Of a stretch of 64,000 nt of DNA, positions 34,906 to 42,635 are shown piece by piece (position 1 is the stretch's first letter; each line of letters starts with the position of its first letter). The notes beneath the pieces are model-generated. The model saw only the letters and a program-made list of their open reading frames with translations. It was not told where the DNA came from and made no database searches. Origin of the DNA: Nocardioides sp. PD653-B2 (lineage in GTDB: Bacteria > Actinomycetota > Actinomycetes > Propionibacteriales > Nocardioidaceae). A program made the position numbers and the translations under genes. Location of the stretch: the NCBI RefSeq assembly GCF_002117935.1, contig NZ_BDJE01000051.1, forward strand, positions 60,670 through 124,669. The letters run 5' to 3'.

Positions 34906-35445
34906 TCAGCTCTCGGTCTGGGCGCGCAGCTGCGCGGCCCGCTGGTCGGCGGCGTCGGCCTCGCGCTGGAGGCGGGCCGCTTCCTCGGTGGTGCGCTGCT
35001 CGGTCGTGTCGGCGTCGGTCTCGAGTGCCTCGGCCTCGCGGAGCCGGCGCTCGGCCACCGCATCGGCCTGCCTCTCGGCGGCTGCGCGTCCGGCGGTCTC
35101 CTCGCGCGCGGCGGCCTCCTCGGCAGCGGCGTGCTCGGTGGCCCGCTGCTGCTCGGCGAGGGACTCCTCCCGCGCGGCCCGGGCACGGGCGGCGCCCTCC
35201 TGCTGGGCCGCCTCCCGGTTCGCCTCGCGCAGCTCCTGAGCCGCCTCCTCGCGCTTCGCGTCGGCGACGGCGTCGTCGGCGAGGCCCTCCTTGCGGGTGC
35301 GGGCCGCGGCCTGCTGGAGCTGCCCCTCCTCGACGAGGGCGTCCTTGCCGGTCACCGCGCCGGCGAGCTCCTTCGCCTTGCCGGCGATGCTGTCGAGCAT
35401 GCCGTCGCGGGCCTGGGCTGCCTTGTCCGTGCTGTCGTTGCTCAT
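34906..35445 (-). CDS. CsbD-like stress protein with a coiled-coil extension
   Basis: A 179-residue hydrophilic protein. Residues about 17-50 (LDSIAGKAKELAGAVTGKDA, then LVEEGQLQQ) match the CsbD fold repeated in general-stress proteins. The rest is one long Ala/Glu/Arg helix (REANREAAQQEGAARARAAREE and ERRLREAEALETDADTTEQ). CsbD alone is about 60-70 residues, so the extension is unusual. First gene of a two-gene operon. No clear promoter is seen in the 218 bp upstream (35446-35663), which separates it from a divergent membrane protein gene. Stress function is inferred. Confidence 0.75.
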   Translation of the reverse strand: MSNDSTDKAAQARDGMLDSIAGKAKELAGAVTGKDALVEEGQLQQAAARTRKEGLADDAVADAKREEAAQELREANREAAQQEGAARARAAREESLAEQQRATEHAAAEEAAAREETAGRAAAERQADAVAERRLREAEALETDADTTEQRTTEEAARLQREADAADQRAAQLRAQTES

Positions 35446-35663
35446 GTCCTGCAGTGCCCGGAGGCGTCCGATCCGACACAGATCCGGCCTGTGACCCTGC
35501 CCTCGTCGGAACCGTCCACGGGCCGATACCAGGGTTTCCCGCAGCCGCTCAGGGGGGAGGAACTACCCTGAACACAACGCGGAACTGTCGACACCGAGCC
35601 GGACGTCGTCGTTCCGCGTCGTCGCATCTTCCAGGCGTACCTCGGATCGCCAGTCAGGTTTCC

Positions 35664-36353
35664 ATGTCAACGCTCGCCGCCGTGCCCGCTCCAGTCCTCG
35701 ATCCGACGGTCGACGAGCCCCGCCACTGCCCGAGCCTGGGCGCCGTGGTCCGCAGGGTCGGCCTGAGCCTCCTGGTCGCGTGCGCGATCCCGGCGACGCT
35801 CTTCTACGTCTGCTTCCGGGTCAACGGCGTGTGGACGGCGATCTTCGTGGCGCTCGGCTGGTCCTACGGCGCCATCGCCTGGCGGGCGCTGACCGGACGT
35901 CGTACGTCGGGCCTGCTCATCCTCACCGCGGTTGTGATGACCGGCCGCACCCTGATCGCGCTGCTCACCGACAGCACGTTCCTCTACTTCCTCCAGCCGA
36001 TCATCAGCGACGGCGTGATCTCGGCCCTGTTCCTGCTCTCGCTCGCGACCGCGCGACCGATGGTGGCGCGGCTGGCCGGTGACTTCTACCCGATGGACCA
36101 CGAGCTCTCGGTGCGGCCGCGGATCCGGCGCCTCTTCTGGCAGCTGACCCTCATGTGGGCCGCGCTCTGCCTCGGGAAGGCGCTGATGACGCTGTGGCTG
36201 CTCCAGTCGCAGTCGCTCGAGACGTTCGTCCTGGTCAAGAGCGTCTCGGTGCTCTCGATCAACGCCGCCGCGGTGGCCGTGACGATCGGTGCGGCCGTGC
36301 TGGTCGCCCGCAAGGAAGGCCTGCTCGCGCCTCGCGTGATGCTCGCCGGCTGA
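35664..36353 (+). CDS. VC0807-like six-helix integral membrane protein
   Basis: A 229-residue membrane protein. After a 30-residue cytoplasmic start it has about six hydrophobic segments (VGLSLLVACAIPATLFYVCF, VWTAIFVALGWSYGAIAW, SGLLILTAVVMTGRTLIALL, FLQPIISDGVISALFLLSLA, ending NAAAVAVTIGAAVLVA). The GWSYGAIAWR...GLLILT...DSTFLYFLQPI pattern resembles the VC0807/DUF3159 group, whose job is unknown. ATG at 35664 has no strong ribosome site. Stands alone and is convergent with the aldo-keto reductase. Confidence 0.7.
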   Translation: MSTLAAVPAPVLDPTVDEPRHCPSLGAVVRRVGLSLLVACAIPATLFYVCFRVNGVWTAIFVALGWSYGAIAWRALTGRRTSGLLILTAVVMTGRTLIALLTDSTFLYFLQPIISDGVISALFLLSLATARPMVARLAGDFYPMDHELSVRPRIRRLFWQLTLMWAALCLGKALMTLWLLQSQSLETFVLVKSVSVLSINAAAVAVTIGAAVLVARKEGLLAPRVMLAG

Positions 36354-36400
36354 CCTGGTCCCTCGGTCCGCCGCCGTGGTTCGGCCCGCGGGGGCGTTCC

Positions 36401-37225
36401 TCAACCCCCGATCGCGTCGAGCGTCTGCAGGTCGTCGTCGTCGAGGAGCAGCTTGCCGGCCGCGAGGTTCTCCTCCAGGTGCGCGACCGAGCTGGTGCCC
36501 GGGATCAGCAGGATGTTGGGGGAGCGCTGGAGCAACCAGGCGAGCGCGACCTGCATGTGCGTGGCGCCGTGCTTGGCCGCGACGCCGGCGACCGCCTCGA
36601 GGTCGAGCGGGCTGAAGCCGCCGAGCGGGAAGAACGGCACGTAGAAGATCCCCTGCTCGGCGAGGGCGTCGAGGAAGTCGTCGTCCTCGCGGTGGGCGAG
36701 GTTGTAGGCGTTCTGGACCATCGCGACCGGCGCGATGTCCTGGGCGATCTTCACCTGCTCGGGCGTGCAGTTGCTCAGGCCCAGGTCACCGACCAGGCCC
36801 TGGCTGCGCAGGTCGGCGAGCACCGTCCACTGGTCCTCGAAGCTGCCCTCCCAGTCGTCCATGAACCGCAGGTTCACACCGCCGAGCCGCTCGACCGCGA
36901 GCCGGCCGAGGTTGTCGTGGACGGCCGCCTTGATGTCGTCGGGGCTGAACGCCGGCAGCCAGGCGCCGTCGTCGGTGCGCCGGGCGCCGACCTTGGTGAC
37001 CAGCACCAGCTCCGGCGGGTAGGGGTGCAGCGACTCGCGGATCAGGTCGTTGACGACGCAGGGGCCGTAGTAGTCGCTGGTGTCGATGTGGTCGACACCG
37101 AGCTCGATCGCGCGCTGCAGCACGCGCGCCGCCTCGACCGGGTCGGCCGGCGGGCCCATGATGCCGGGGCCTGTCAGCCGCATCGCGCCGTACCCGATCC
37201 GCTTCACGTCCGAGATTCGCTTCAT
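36401..37225 (-). CDS. Aldo/keto reductase family oxidoreductase
   Basis: A 274-residue TIM-barrel NADPH-dependent reductase. Catalytic Asp and Tyr lie in DHIDTSDYYGP, Lys in VLVTKVG, and the nucleotide loop in LIPGTSSVAHLEENL. The fourth AKR active-site residue, normally His in a Y/LQxHxxD stretch, is missing: here the strand reads GGVNLRFMDDW. This substitution recurs in a bacterial AKR subgroup (from memory), so the enzyme may still work on a different carbonyl. ATG at 37225 follows GGGAG. Substrate unknown. Confidence 0.88.
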   Translation of the reverse strand: MKRISDVKRIGYGAMRLTGPGIMGPPADPVEAARVLQRAIELGVDHIDTSDYYGPCVVNDLIRESLHPYPPELVLVTKVGARRTDDGAWLPAFSPDDIKAAVHDNLGRLAVERLGGVNLRFMDDWEGSFEDQWTVLADLRSQGLVGDLGLSNCTPEQVKIAQDIAPVAMVQNAYNLAHREDDDFLDALAEQGIFYVPFFPLGGFSPLDLEAVAGVAAKHGATHMQVALAWLLQRSPNILLIPGTSSVAHLEENLAAGKLLLDDDDLQTLDAIGG

Positions 37226-37379
37226 GTCTCCCACTGTGCTCCGTCGCGTCGGCACAGCCAAACGCAAGACCGACTTGACGGAACCGCGTCCCGCGCCCGG
37301 CGGTTCGGTCTAGGCTCGTGACGTTCGGCGCACCGTCGTCGTCGGTAGTCACAGTCAGCATCAGAGCGCACGGGGGAGA

Positions 37380-37811
37380 GTGCAGCCGGTGGCCGAGTTC
37401 GATCTGCGCCCGCCCGCAGACCAGGTCTTCGTCGACCTCCGGGTCGTGGAGGACTACGTCCGGGACTCGAAGCTCGCGCTGACCAACGCGGTCTCCTACG
37501 TCGCCCTGATCGGGTCGTTCGCGCTGCTGCGGGTGGCGCTCGGCGTCCCCTACCTGCGCGCTGCGCTCGGCCTGTACGTCGTGGTGTCCCTGCTCGGCAT
37601 CGTCGTCAAGCTCCGCCTGTCCGGTCCCGAGGCCCGCGGCCACCTGCTCCGGTACGCCGGCGGGGCCGCGGCCGGGCTGGTGGTCGGGCTCCCCGTCCTG
37701 CTGACCCTGGTCGAGGCCAACCGCGGCACCCTCTTCGCGGAGGCCCTCGCCGGGCTGGTCGCGGTCGCCGTCACCCACGTGGTCGATCGGGTCACGCTCG
37801 CCCGTGGGTGA
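37380..37811 (+). CDS. Small membrane protein, first gene of a coupled three-gene cassette
   Basis: A 143-residue protein with a 35-residue soluble start (VFVDLRVVEDYVRDSKLAL) and four hydrophobic segments, ending after AEALAGLVAVAVTHVVDR. GGGGGA lies just before the GTG at 37380. Its last codons overlap the start of the next gene by eight bases. No family recognised. Likely the membrane scaffold for the two larger partners, by position only. Confidence 0.7.
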   Translation: MQPVAEFDLRPPADQVFVDLRVVEDYVRDSKLALTNAVSYVALIGSFALLRVALGVPYLRAALGLYVVVSLLGIVVKLRLSGPEARGHLLRYAGGAAAGLVVGLPVLLTLVEANRGTLFAEALAGLVAVAVTHVVDRVTLARG

Positions 37812-39354
37812 GGTTCTCGGCGCGATCCGCGGCGAGCGGCTCGAGCCCGCCCTGCGCCGGCTGGCCCGCTGGTGGTCGGTCCGGTGGCTGGTGCGCCTGT
37901 CCGGAGCCGGGCTGGCGCTGGTGCTCCTGGTCGAGCTCGCGCTCTCGTGGGGAGCCGGCGACCGGCGCCCGACCGAGGCCGACCCACCCTCGCTGGCGGA
38001 GGTCGACGCCTCGATCGCGCTGGCCGAGCACTACCTCGACGGGCTCTACCGTGACATCGGGCCCGACCGTGCGGTCGTCTCGGAGTACTACGCGCTCCCG
38101 CTCCGGGTCTACTTCACCGGCCCGCGTCTGTGGGTGCGGCCGGGCGACCACCAGGTCACGATCATCGGCGGCGAGCAGAGCCGGCTCCGCGAGTCCTACG
38201 TCTTCCAGTACGACGTGCCGGGCCTGACCGACCCCGTCCAGCTGCTCACCGTCGTCCGCTGGGACGACACGTCCGGCGATGCCGACGTGGAGGTCTCGCA
38301 GGTCGGCGGCGACGCCGACGAGCCGATGATCGTCGAGCTGGGGGACCGGCCGCTCGCCCAGTGGCGCCCGGACGCGATCGAACGCAGCGCGTCGATCGTC
38401 CTCACACCGGAGACCTACAGCGACCTGAAGAGTCTGCGCTACACCATCCGGCACGTCGCGATGATGTCCGCGTCGGCCTACCACTACCGCGGGATGACCG
38501 GCCGCGCGAAGCGCCTCGACACGGTCGTCCACCGGTCCGGCTACGACCCCGACGCCGATGTCTACTCGCCTGTCTGGGGCCGTGGAGCCACCCAGGCCGA
38601 CGGCTTCGTGTTCGACCCGTCGGTCTATCGTGACTGCACCGATGCCTCGGTCGCCAGCTCGATGCCCGAGTCGCCGACCTACTACCCGTACCAGTCGAAG
38701 GTGTGCACGATTCCGACCCGCGGCTACGTGGCGATGTCCCGTGAGGACCCGCTCGTGCCCCTTGCCCAGGGGTTGCACATCCTGCAGCGCTACGCCGACC
38801 CCGAGCACGAGTACTCCGACGGTGAGCATCTCAACAACACCGTCAACGGGCTGGTCGCCGACATGGAGCGGCGCTACCGCAGCGCGGCGGGCATCGCCGA
38901 GTGCCTGCCGGGGTCGTGCGACTCGGGGTCGACCTCGACCCTGCGGACCGTGCTCTTCGGGATGGTCGAGACCGACCTCGGCTTCGAGCTCGGCGACGAC
39001 ACGTCGCGCACCTATGCCGACGCGGTCGCCGATGCGTTGCTGGACCACCAGGTCGGGTCCGACGGCCTGATCCCGACGACGAACCTCGGCGACCTCTACC
39101 GCCCCGACCAGACCGGGGGCTTCTACACGCATGTCAGCTCCGACGGACGCTCCGGTGAGCCGGACTCCTTCACCCGGCGCCAGATGAGCGGCCTCGCGTC
39201 GGCGCTCGACATCCGGCCCGAGTACGTCGGCGAGATCGCCACCAACGCCGAGACGACGCTCGCGGCGTACGCCTTCCTCGTCCGCTACCGCTGCGCGCGG
39301 TTCGGCGTCGGGTGCGGCGCCTGGTCGGGCGACCGGGGCACCTCCACGCGATGA
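37804..39354 (+). CDS. Large membrane-anchored extracytoplasmic protein, unknown function
   Basis: A 516-residue protein. After about 25 cytoplasmic residues there is one membrane segment (about 30-52, LVRLSGAGLALVLLVELALS), then about 460 residues outside. Six Cys in close pairs (DCTDASV...VCTIP, ECLPGSCDSG, YRCARFGVGCGAW) suggest disulfides. The body contains mixed strand/helix sequence and an alpha-helical C-terminal third (LRTVLFGMVETDLGFELGDD). No catalytic motif I can name. GTG 37804 overlaps the previous gene, and ATGA overlaps the next, so all three are translated together. Confidence 0.72.
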   Translation: MGEVLGAIRGERLEPALRRLARWWSVRWLVRLSGAGLALVLLVELALSWGAGDRRPTEADPPSLAEVDASIALAEHYLDGLYRDIGPDRAVVSEYYALPLRVYFTGPRLWVRPGDHQVTIIGGEQSRLRESYVFQYDVPGLTDPVQLLTVVRWDDTSGDADVEVSQVGGDADEPMIVELGDRPLAQWRPDAIERSASIVLTPETYSDLKSLRYTIRHVAMMSASAYHYRGMTGRAKRLDTVVHRSGYDPDADVYSPVWGRGATQADGFVFDPSVYRDCTDASVASSMPESPTYYPYQSKVCTIPTRGYVAMSREDPLVPLAQGLHILQRYADPEHEYSDGEHLNNTVNGLVADMERRYRSAAGIAECLPGSCDSGSTSTLRTVLFGMVETDLGFELGDDTSRTYADAVADALLDHQVGSDGLIPTTNLGDLYRPDQTGGFYTHVSSDGRSGEPDSFTRRQMSGLASALDIRPEYVGEIATNAETTLAAYAFLVRYRCARFGVGCGAWSGDRGTSTR

Positions 39355-40832
39355 GGTTCGCGCGCACGACCGCCCTGGTGGGCGTGGGTCTCCTGTGGCT
39401 GGGCTTCGGCCCGGTCGTCCTGCTGCTGGCCGGCCTCTCCCTCTACTTCCGGCGGGTCCGCGACTGGCTGCGGCCGACCCGCCGCGTCGTCCTGGCGTGG
39501 GTCGGGGCCGTGCTCGCCCTGGCCGCGGTGGCGTACGCCGTGCCCGACGGCTGGGTCCGGCTGCCACCCGGGCCCGGACACCTGGTGACACCGGGCTACG
39601 TCGGCCGGCCGGCCACCGCACAGCCGGTCGCGGCCAAGCTGCCCGACAACCCGCACCTCGCCCCGGGTGGCACCACCTGGCCCGGCCCGATGGGCGACTC
39701 GACGCACGTGTGGACCAAGTCGTACGGCGTCGACGGCTGCCAGCGGATCGCGGCCGACTCCCACGGCCGCCTGGTCTCGCTCTGCGGCAGTGCCGACGCG
39801 CCCGTGCTGCGGCTGGTCGACCCCGACAACCTGCGCCAGCTCGCGTCGAAGGACCTGCCCGAGCGCGACGACAGCCCGTGCTTCGGGGCGTTCTACGTCG
39901 ACGCCCACGACCGGGCTGTGGTCGCGACGAACGACCGGCGCATCCTGCTGGTCGGCACCGCCGACGCCGAGGGCCACCCCGACCTCACCACGCAGGCGAC
40001 CGTCGGCATCGAGGACGACATCCCCGACGAGGACTGCGTGGTCGGTCTCCAGCCGGACTGGCAGGGCCGCACCTGGTTCGTGTCGGCGGGCGGCCGGGTG
40101 GGCGTCGTCGACGACGGGAAGGTCCGGGTCGCCGACCTGGCCGAGCAGGTCGACCGGCCGCTCACGGTGACCCGCGACGGGGTGTACGTCGTGAGTGACG
40201 AGGCGGTCTACCGGATCGGCGCCGCCGCCGGCGCGAAGCCCACGCCGACCTGGCGCACGCCGTACGACGGCTCGAGCGGGAGTGCGCCGGTCGTGCTGAG
40301 CTCCGGGCTCGTCGCGGTCGCCGTCAACGCCGACTCCGGACTGCAGGTGGTGCTCCATCGGCCCGGCGACGGCGAGGAGGTCTGCCACACGGCCGTCTTC
40401 GGCGGCGACGGCGCGACCGACGGCGGCCTGGTCGCGGCGGGCGACGCGGTCGTCGTGCAGAACGGCTCGGGGTACGGCGGACCGCTCTCGACCGTGCTCG
40501 GCCGCACCACCGAGCGTGGCCTGGCCCGGGTCGACGCCGACTGCGAGGTCGCCTGGTCCACCGACATCGACGTCCCCAGCTCCCCGCCGGCCGTCTCGCT
40601 CGCGAGCGGCCTGGTCTTCACCTACCTCAAGCGGCACAGCTGGCTGGGCGTCGACGCGTGGTACCTCGGCGCCGTCGACCTGCGCACCGGCCGGCTCGTC
40701 TACGCCGTCCGCACCGGCCTGACGGTCTTCGCCGACAGCCACCACGGCGCGGTCGGCCTCGGCCCCGACGGCTCGGCGTACGTCCCCGTCCTCGGCGGGC
40801 TGGTGCGGGTCCGCGACGCCCACGCCGACTGA
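39351..40832 (+). CDS. Two-helix membrane protein with an outside beta-propeller-like domain
   Basis: A 493-residue protein. Two N-terminal membrane segments (about 8-28 and 44-62) put the rest outside. The outside part repeats strand patterns such as RIAADSHGRLVSLCG, VDAHDRAVVATNDRRILLVGT, LQPDWQGRTWFVSAGGRVGVVDDGKVRVADL and GLGPDGSAYVPVLGGLVRV, like PQQ or NHL propellers that bind ligands or proteins. No PQQ residues stand out. Its ATG overlaps the stop of the preceding gene by four bases (ATGA). Third gene of the cassette; probably a complex at the cell surface. Confidence 0.75.
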   Translation: MRFARTTALVGVGLLWLGFGPVVLLLAGLSLYFRRVRDWLRPTRRVVLAWVGAVLALAAVAYAVPDGWVRLPPGPGHLVTPGYVGRPATAQPVAAKLPDNPHLAPGGTTWPGPMGDSTHVWTKSYGVDGCQRIAADSHGRLVSLCGSADAPVLRLVDPDNLRQLASKDLPERDDSPCFGAFYVDAHDRAVVATNDRRILLVGTADAEGHPDLTTQATVGIEDDIPDEDCVVGLQPDWQGRTWFVSAGGRVGVVDDGKVRVADLAEQVDRPLTVTRDGVYVVSDEAVYRIGAAAGAKPTPTWRTPYDGSSGSAPVVLSSGLVAVAVNADSGLQVVLHRPGDGEEVCHTAVFGGDGATDGGLVAAGDAVVVQNGSGYGGPLSTVLGRTTERGLARVDADCEVAWSTDIDVPSSPPAVSLASGLVFTYLKRHSWLGVDAWYLGAVDLRTGRLVYAVRTGLTVFADSHHGAVGLGPDGSAYVPVLGGLVRVRDAHAD

Positions 40833-40862
40833 TCCCGCCGGTGGTCGCAGCGGGCGCCGCCC

Positions 40863-41801
40863 TCAGGGGTAGCGGATCCCGGTGACCTCTTCGCTGATCT
40901 GCCACAGCCGGCGCTGCGCGGTCTCGTCGTACGACTGCTTGTTGCTGCTGGTGACCTGCGGGTGGCCGCCCCACTCGGCGAGGCCGTCGGGGCCGACGTA
41001 GGTCGCGCCCGGCAGGTCGGCGGTGGCCGCCATCAGCGTCGGCCACGCGCCCTGGTCGGCGCTGTTGGGCGAGACCACCTTGATCACGGCGTCGAGGATC
41101 GACGCGACGCCCCCGCTCGAGCGGCCGTACTGCCCGTTCGCCGCCAGGTGGGTCGACGCGAAGCCGGGGTGGGCGGCGAGCGCCTTGACCGGCACCTCGG
41201 CCCGGCGTGCGCGCCGGTCGAGCTCGTAGACGAAGAGCAGGTTCGCCAGCTTCGACTGCCCGTAGACCGGCCAGCGCTGGTAGCGCCCCTCCTGCACGTG
41301 CGGGTCGCCGAGCGGTGCCCTGCGCGCGATCCGGTGCATCTGCGACGACACCGACACGACGGTCCCGGCACCGCTGGCGACCAGCTGGGGCAGCAGCAGC
41401 CCGGTCAGCAGGAACGGCCCGAAGTGGTTGGTCGCCATCTGCTGCTCGAGGCCGTCGGCCGTGCGGTGGTACGGCGTGCCCATCACCCCGGCGTTGTTGA
41501 CCAGGACGTCGATCGGCCCCAGGCCCGCGGCCTCGGCGGCGGCGCGGCGGACCGAGCCGAGGTCGGCCAGGTCGACCACGAGCTTCTCCAGCCCGGCACC
41601 CGGCACCTCGGCGAGGATCGCGGCCTCGGTCTCGTCGAGCCGCTGCCCGGTGCGGCCGGCGAGCACGACCCGGGCGCCGCGCCGGGCGAGCTCGAGCGCC
41701 GTGAACTGCCCGAGCCCGCCGACCGTAGTGCCGGTGACCAGCACCGTGCGGCCGGACTGGTCGGGGATGTCGGCGAGGGTCCAGCGGTCGACAGGGGTCA
41801 C
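40863..41801 (-). CDS. Short-chain dehydrogenase/reductase
   Basis: A 312-residue SDR. The cofactor site is VLVTGTTVGGLGQ (TGxxxGxG), then NNAGVM (about 101-106), the Ser in VVSVSSQMH and catalytic YGQSK (YxxxK). This is the retinol-dehydrogenase or WWOX-like branch with a longer C-terminus. GTG 41801 overlaps the stop of the gene upstream by four bases (GTGA), so it is cotranslated with the mycothiol-type protein. The substrate is unknown. It converges on the propeller gene. Confidence 0.9.
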   Translation of the reverse strand: MTPVDRWTLADIPDQSGRTVLVTGTTVGGLGQFTALELARRGARVVLAGRTGQRLDETEAAILAEVPGAGLEKLVVDLADLGSVRRAAAEAAGLGPIDVLVNNAGVMGTPYHRTADGLEQQMATNHFGPFLLTGLLLPQLVASGAGTVVSVSSQMHRIARRAPLGDPHVQEGRYQRWPVYGQSKLANLLFVYELDRRARRAEVPVKALAAHPGFASTHLAANGQYGRSSGGVASILDAVIKVVSPNSADQGAWPTLMAATADLPGATYVGPDGLAEWGGHPQVTSSNKQSYDETAQRRLWQISEEVTGIRYP

Positions 41802-42625
41802 GGGGTGGTCGCCAGGCTGTCGAGAACCCGCCGGCCGAGGTCCTCGTCGCCCTCGATTCTGACCGTGCCGGGCTCCGCCTCGCAGCGGCCGCCGGCCAGC
41901 CGGATGAACGCCTCGCGGTCCATGCGCAGCGTGGTCGTCGGCTCGGCCGGTACGGCGGGCAGTCGCTCCCCGCGGCGGGCGTCGTTGACGGTGAACGCGA
42001 CCGGGTCGCTGCCTGCCATGTCGAGCACGACGGTGGCGCCTGGCTCGGCGCCGACCTTCTTGGCGATGACGTAGCCCAGGCTCTCGGCGAGGTACTCCGC
42101 CGTGTGCCGGGCCGCGACCGAGTCGAGGCCGCCCGGGCGGTCGACCGCGCGGCGGATGTCCTGCTCGTGCATCCAGACGTCGAGCGGCCGGTTGCGCAGC
42201 AGCGTGCGCCAGTCCCAGCCGACGCCGCCGAAGATCGGCTCGGGCTTCGCGCTCGCGTCCGTGGGTGGGTCCGCGAGCAGCCGGGTGTGCCGGGCGGTGG
42301 CGGCCGCGCGGATCTCGTTGATGATCGAGTCGGGGCTGGCGTCGCGCCGGTTGACGACCCCGATCTCGGTGTAGAGGCCCATCGGGCCGGTGACGTGCTC
42401 GGGCTCCCCGACCTCGGCGCTCTCCTCGCCGTTGCCGGCCAGGATCGACTCGAGGTGGGCGACGTGCGACGCGACCGCGCGGACGTCCCAGCCGGCCAGG
42501 TCGGTCGGCGTCGACCACTCCTCGGCCGGGAGCTCCTCGAGGAGGTCGGTGAAGTCGTTGATGGCCTGCCACCAGACGTCGACGTACCCGCTGAGGAGCT
42601 CTCCATCTGTCTGAGCATCGATCAT
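41798..42625 (-). CDS. Maleylpyruvate isomerase family mycothiol-dependent enzyme
   Basis: A 275-residue DinB/MDMPI-fold protein. The N-terminal four-helix bundle has GWDVRAVASHVAHLE and DVWMHEQDIRRAVDRP, whose His and Asp residues form the metal site; the C-terminal half carries a sterol-carrier-like segment (GATVVLDMAGSDPVAFTV). The family uses mycothiol, the actinobacterial low-molecular-weight thiol, and this supports an actinobacterial host. The reaction is not necessarily maleylpyruvate isomerisation, because no gentisate genes are nearby. Its stop overlaps the SDR start. Confidence 0.85.
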   Translation of the reverse strand: MIDAQTDGELLSGYVDVWWQAINDFTDLLEELPAEEWSTPTDLAGWDVRAVASHVAHLESILAGNGEESAEVGEPEHVTGPMGLYTEIGVVNRRDASPDSIINEIRAAATARHTRLLADPPTDASAKPEPIFGGVGWDWRTLLRNRPLDVWMHEQDIRRAVDRPGGLDSVAARHTAEYLAESLGYVIAKKVGAEPGATVVLDMAGSDPVAFTVNDARRGERLPAVPAEPTTTLRMDREAFIRLAGGRCEAEPGTVRIEGDEDLGRRVLDSLATTP

Positions 42626-42635
42626 GCCCAGCACC

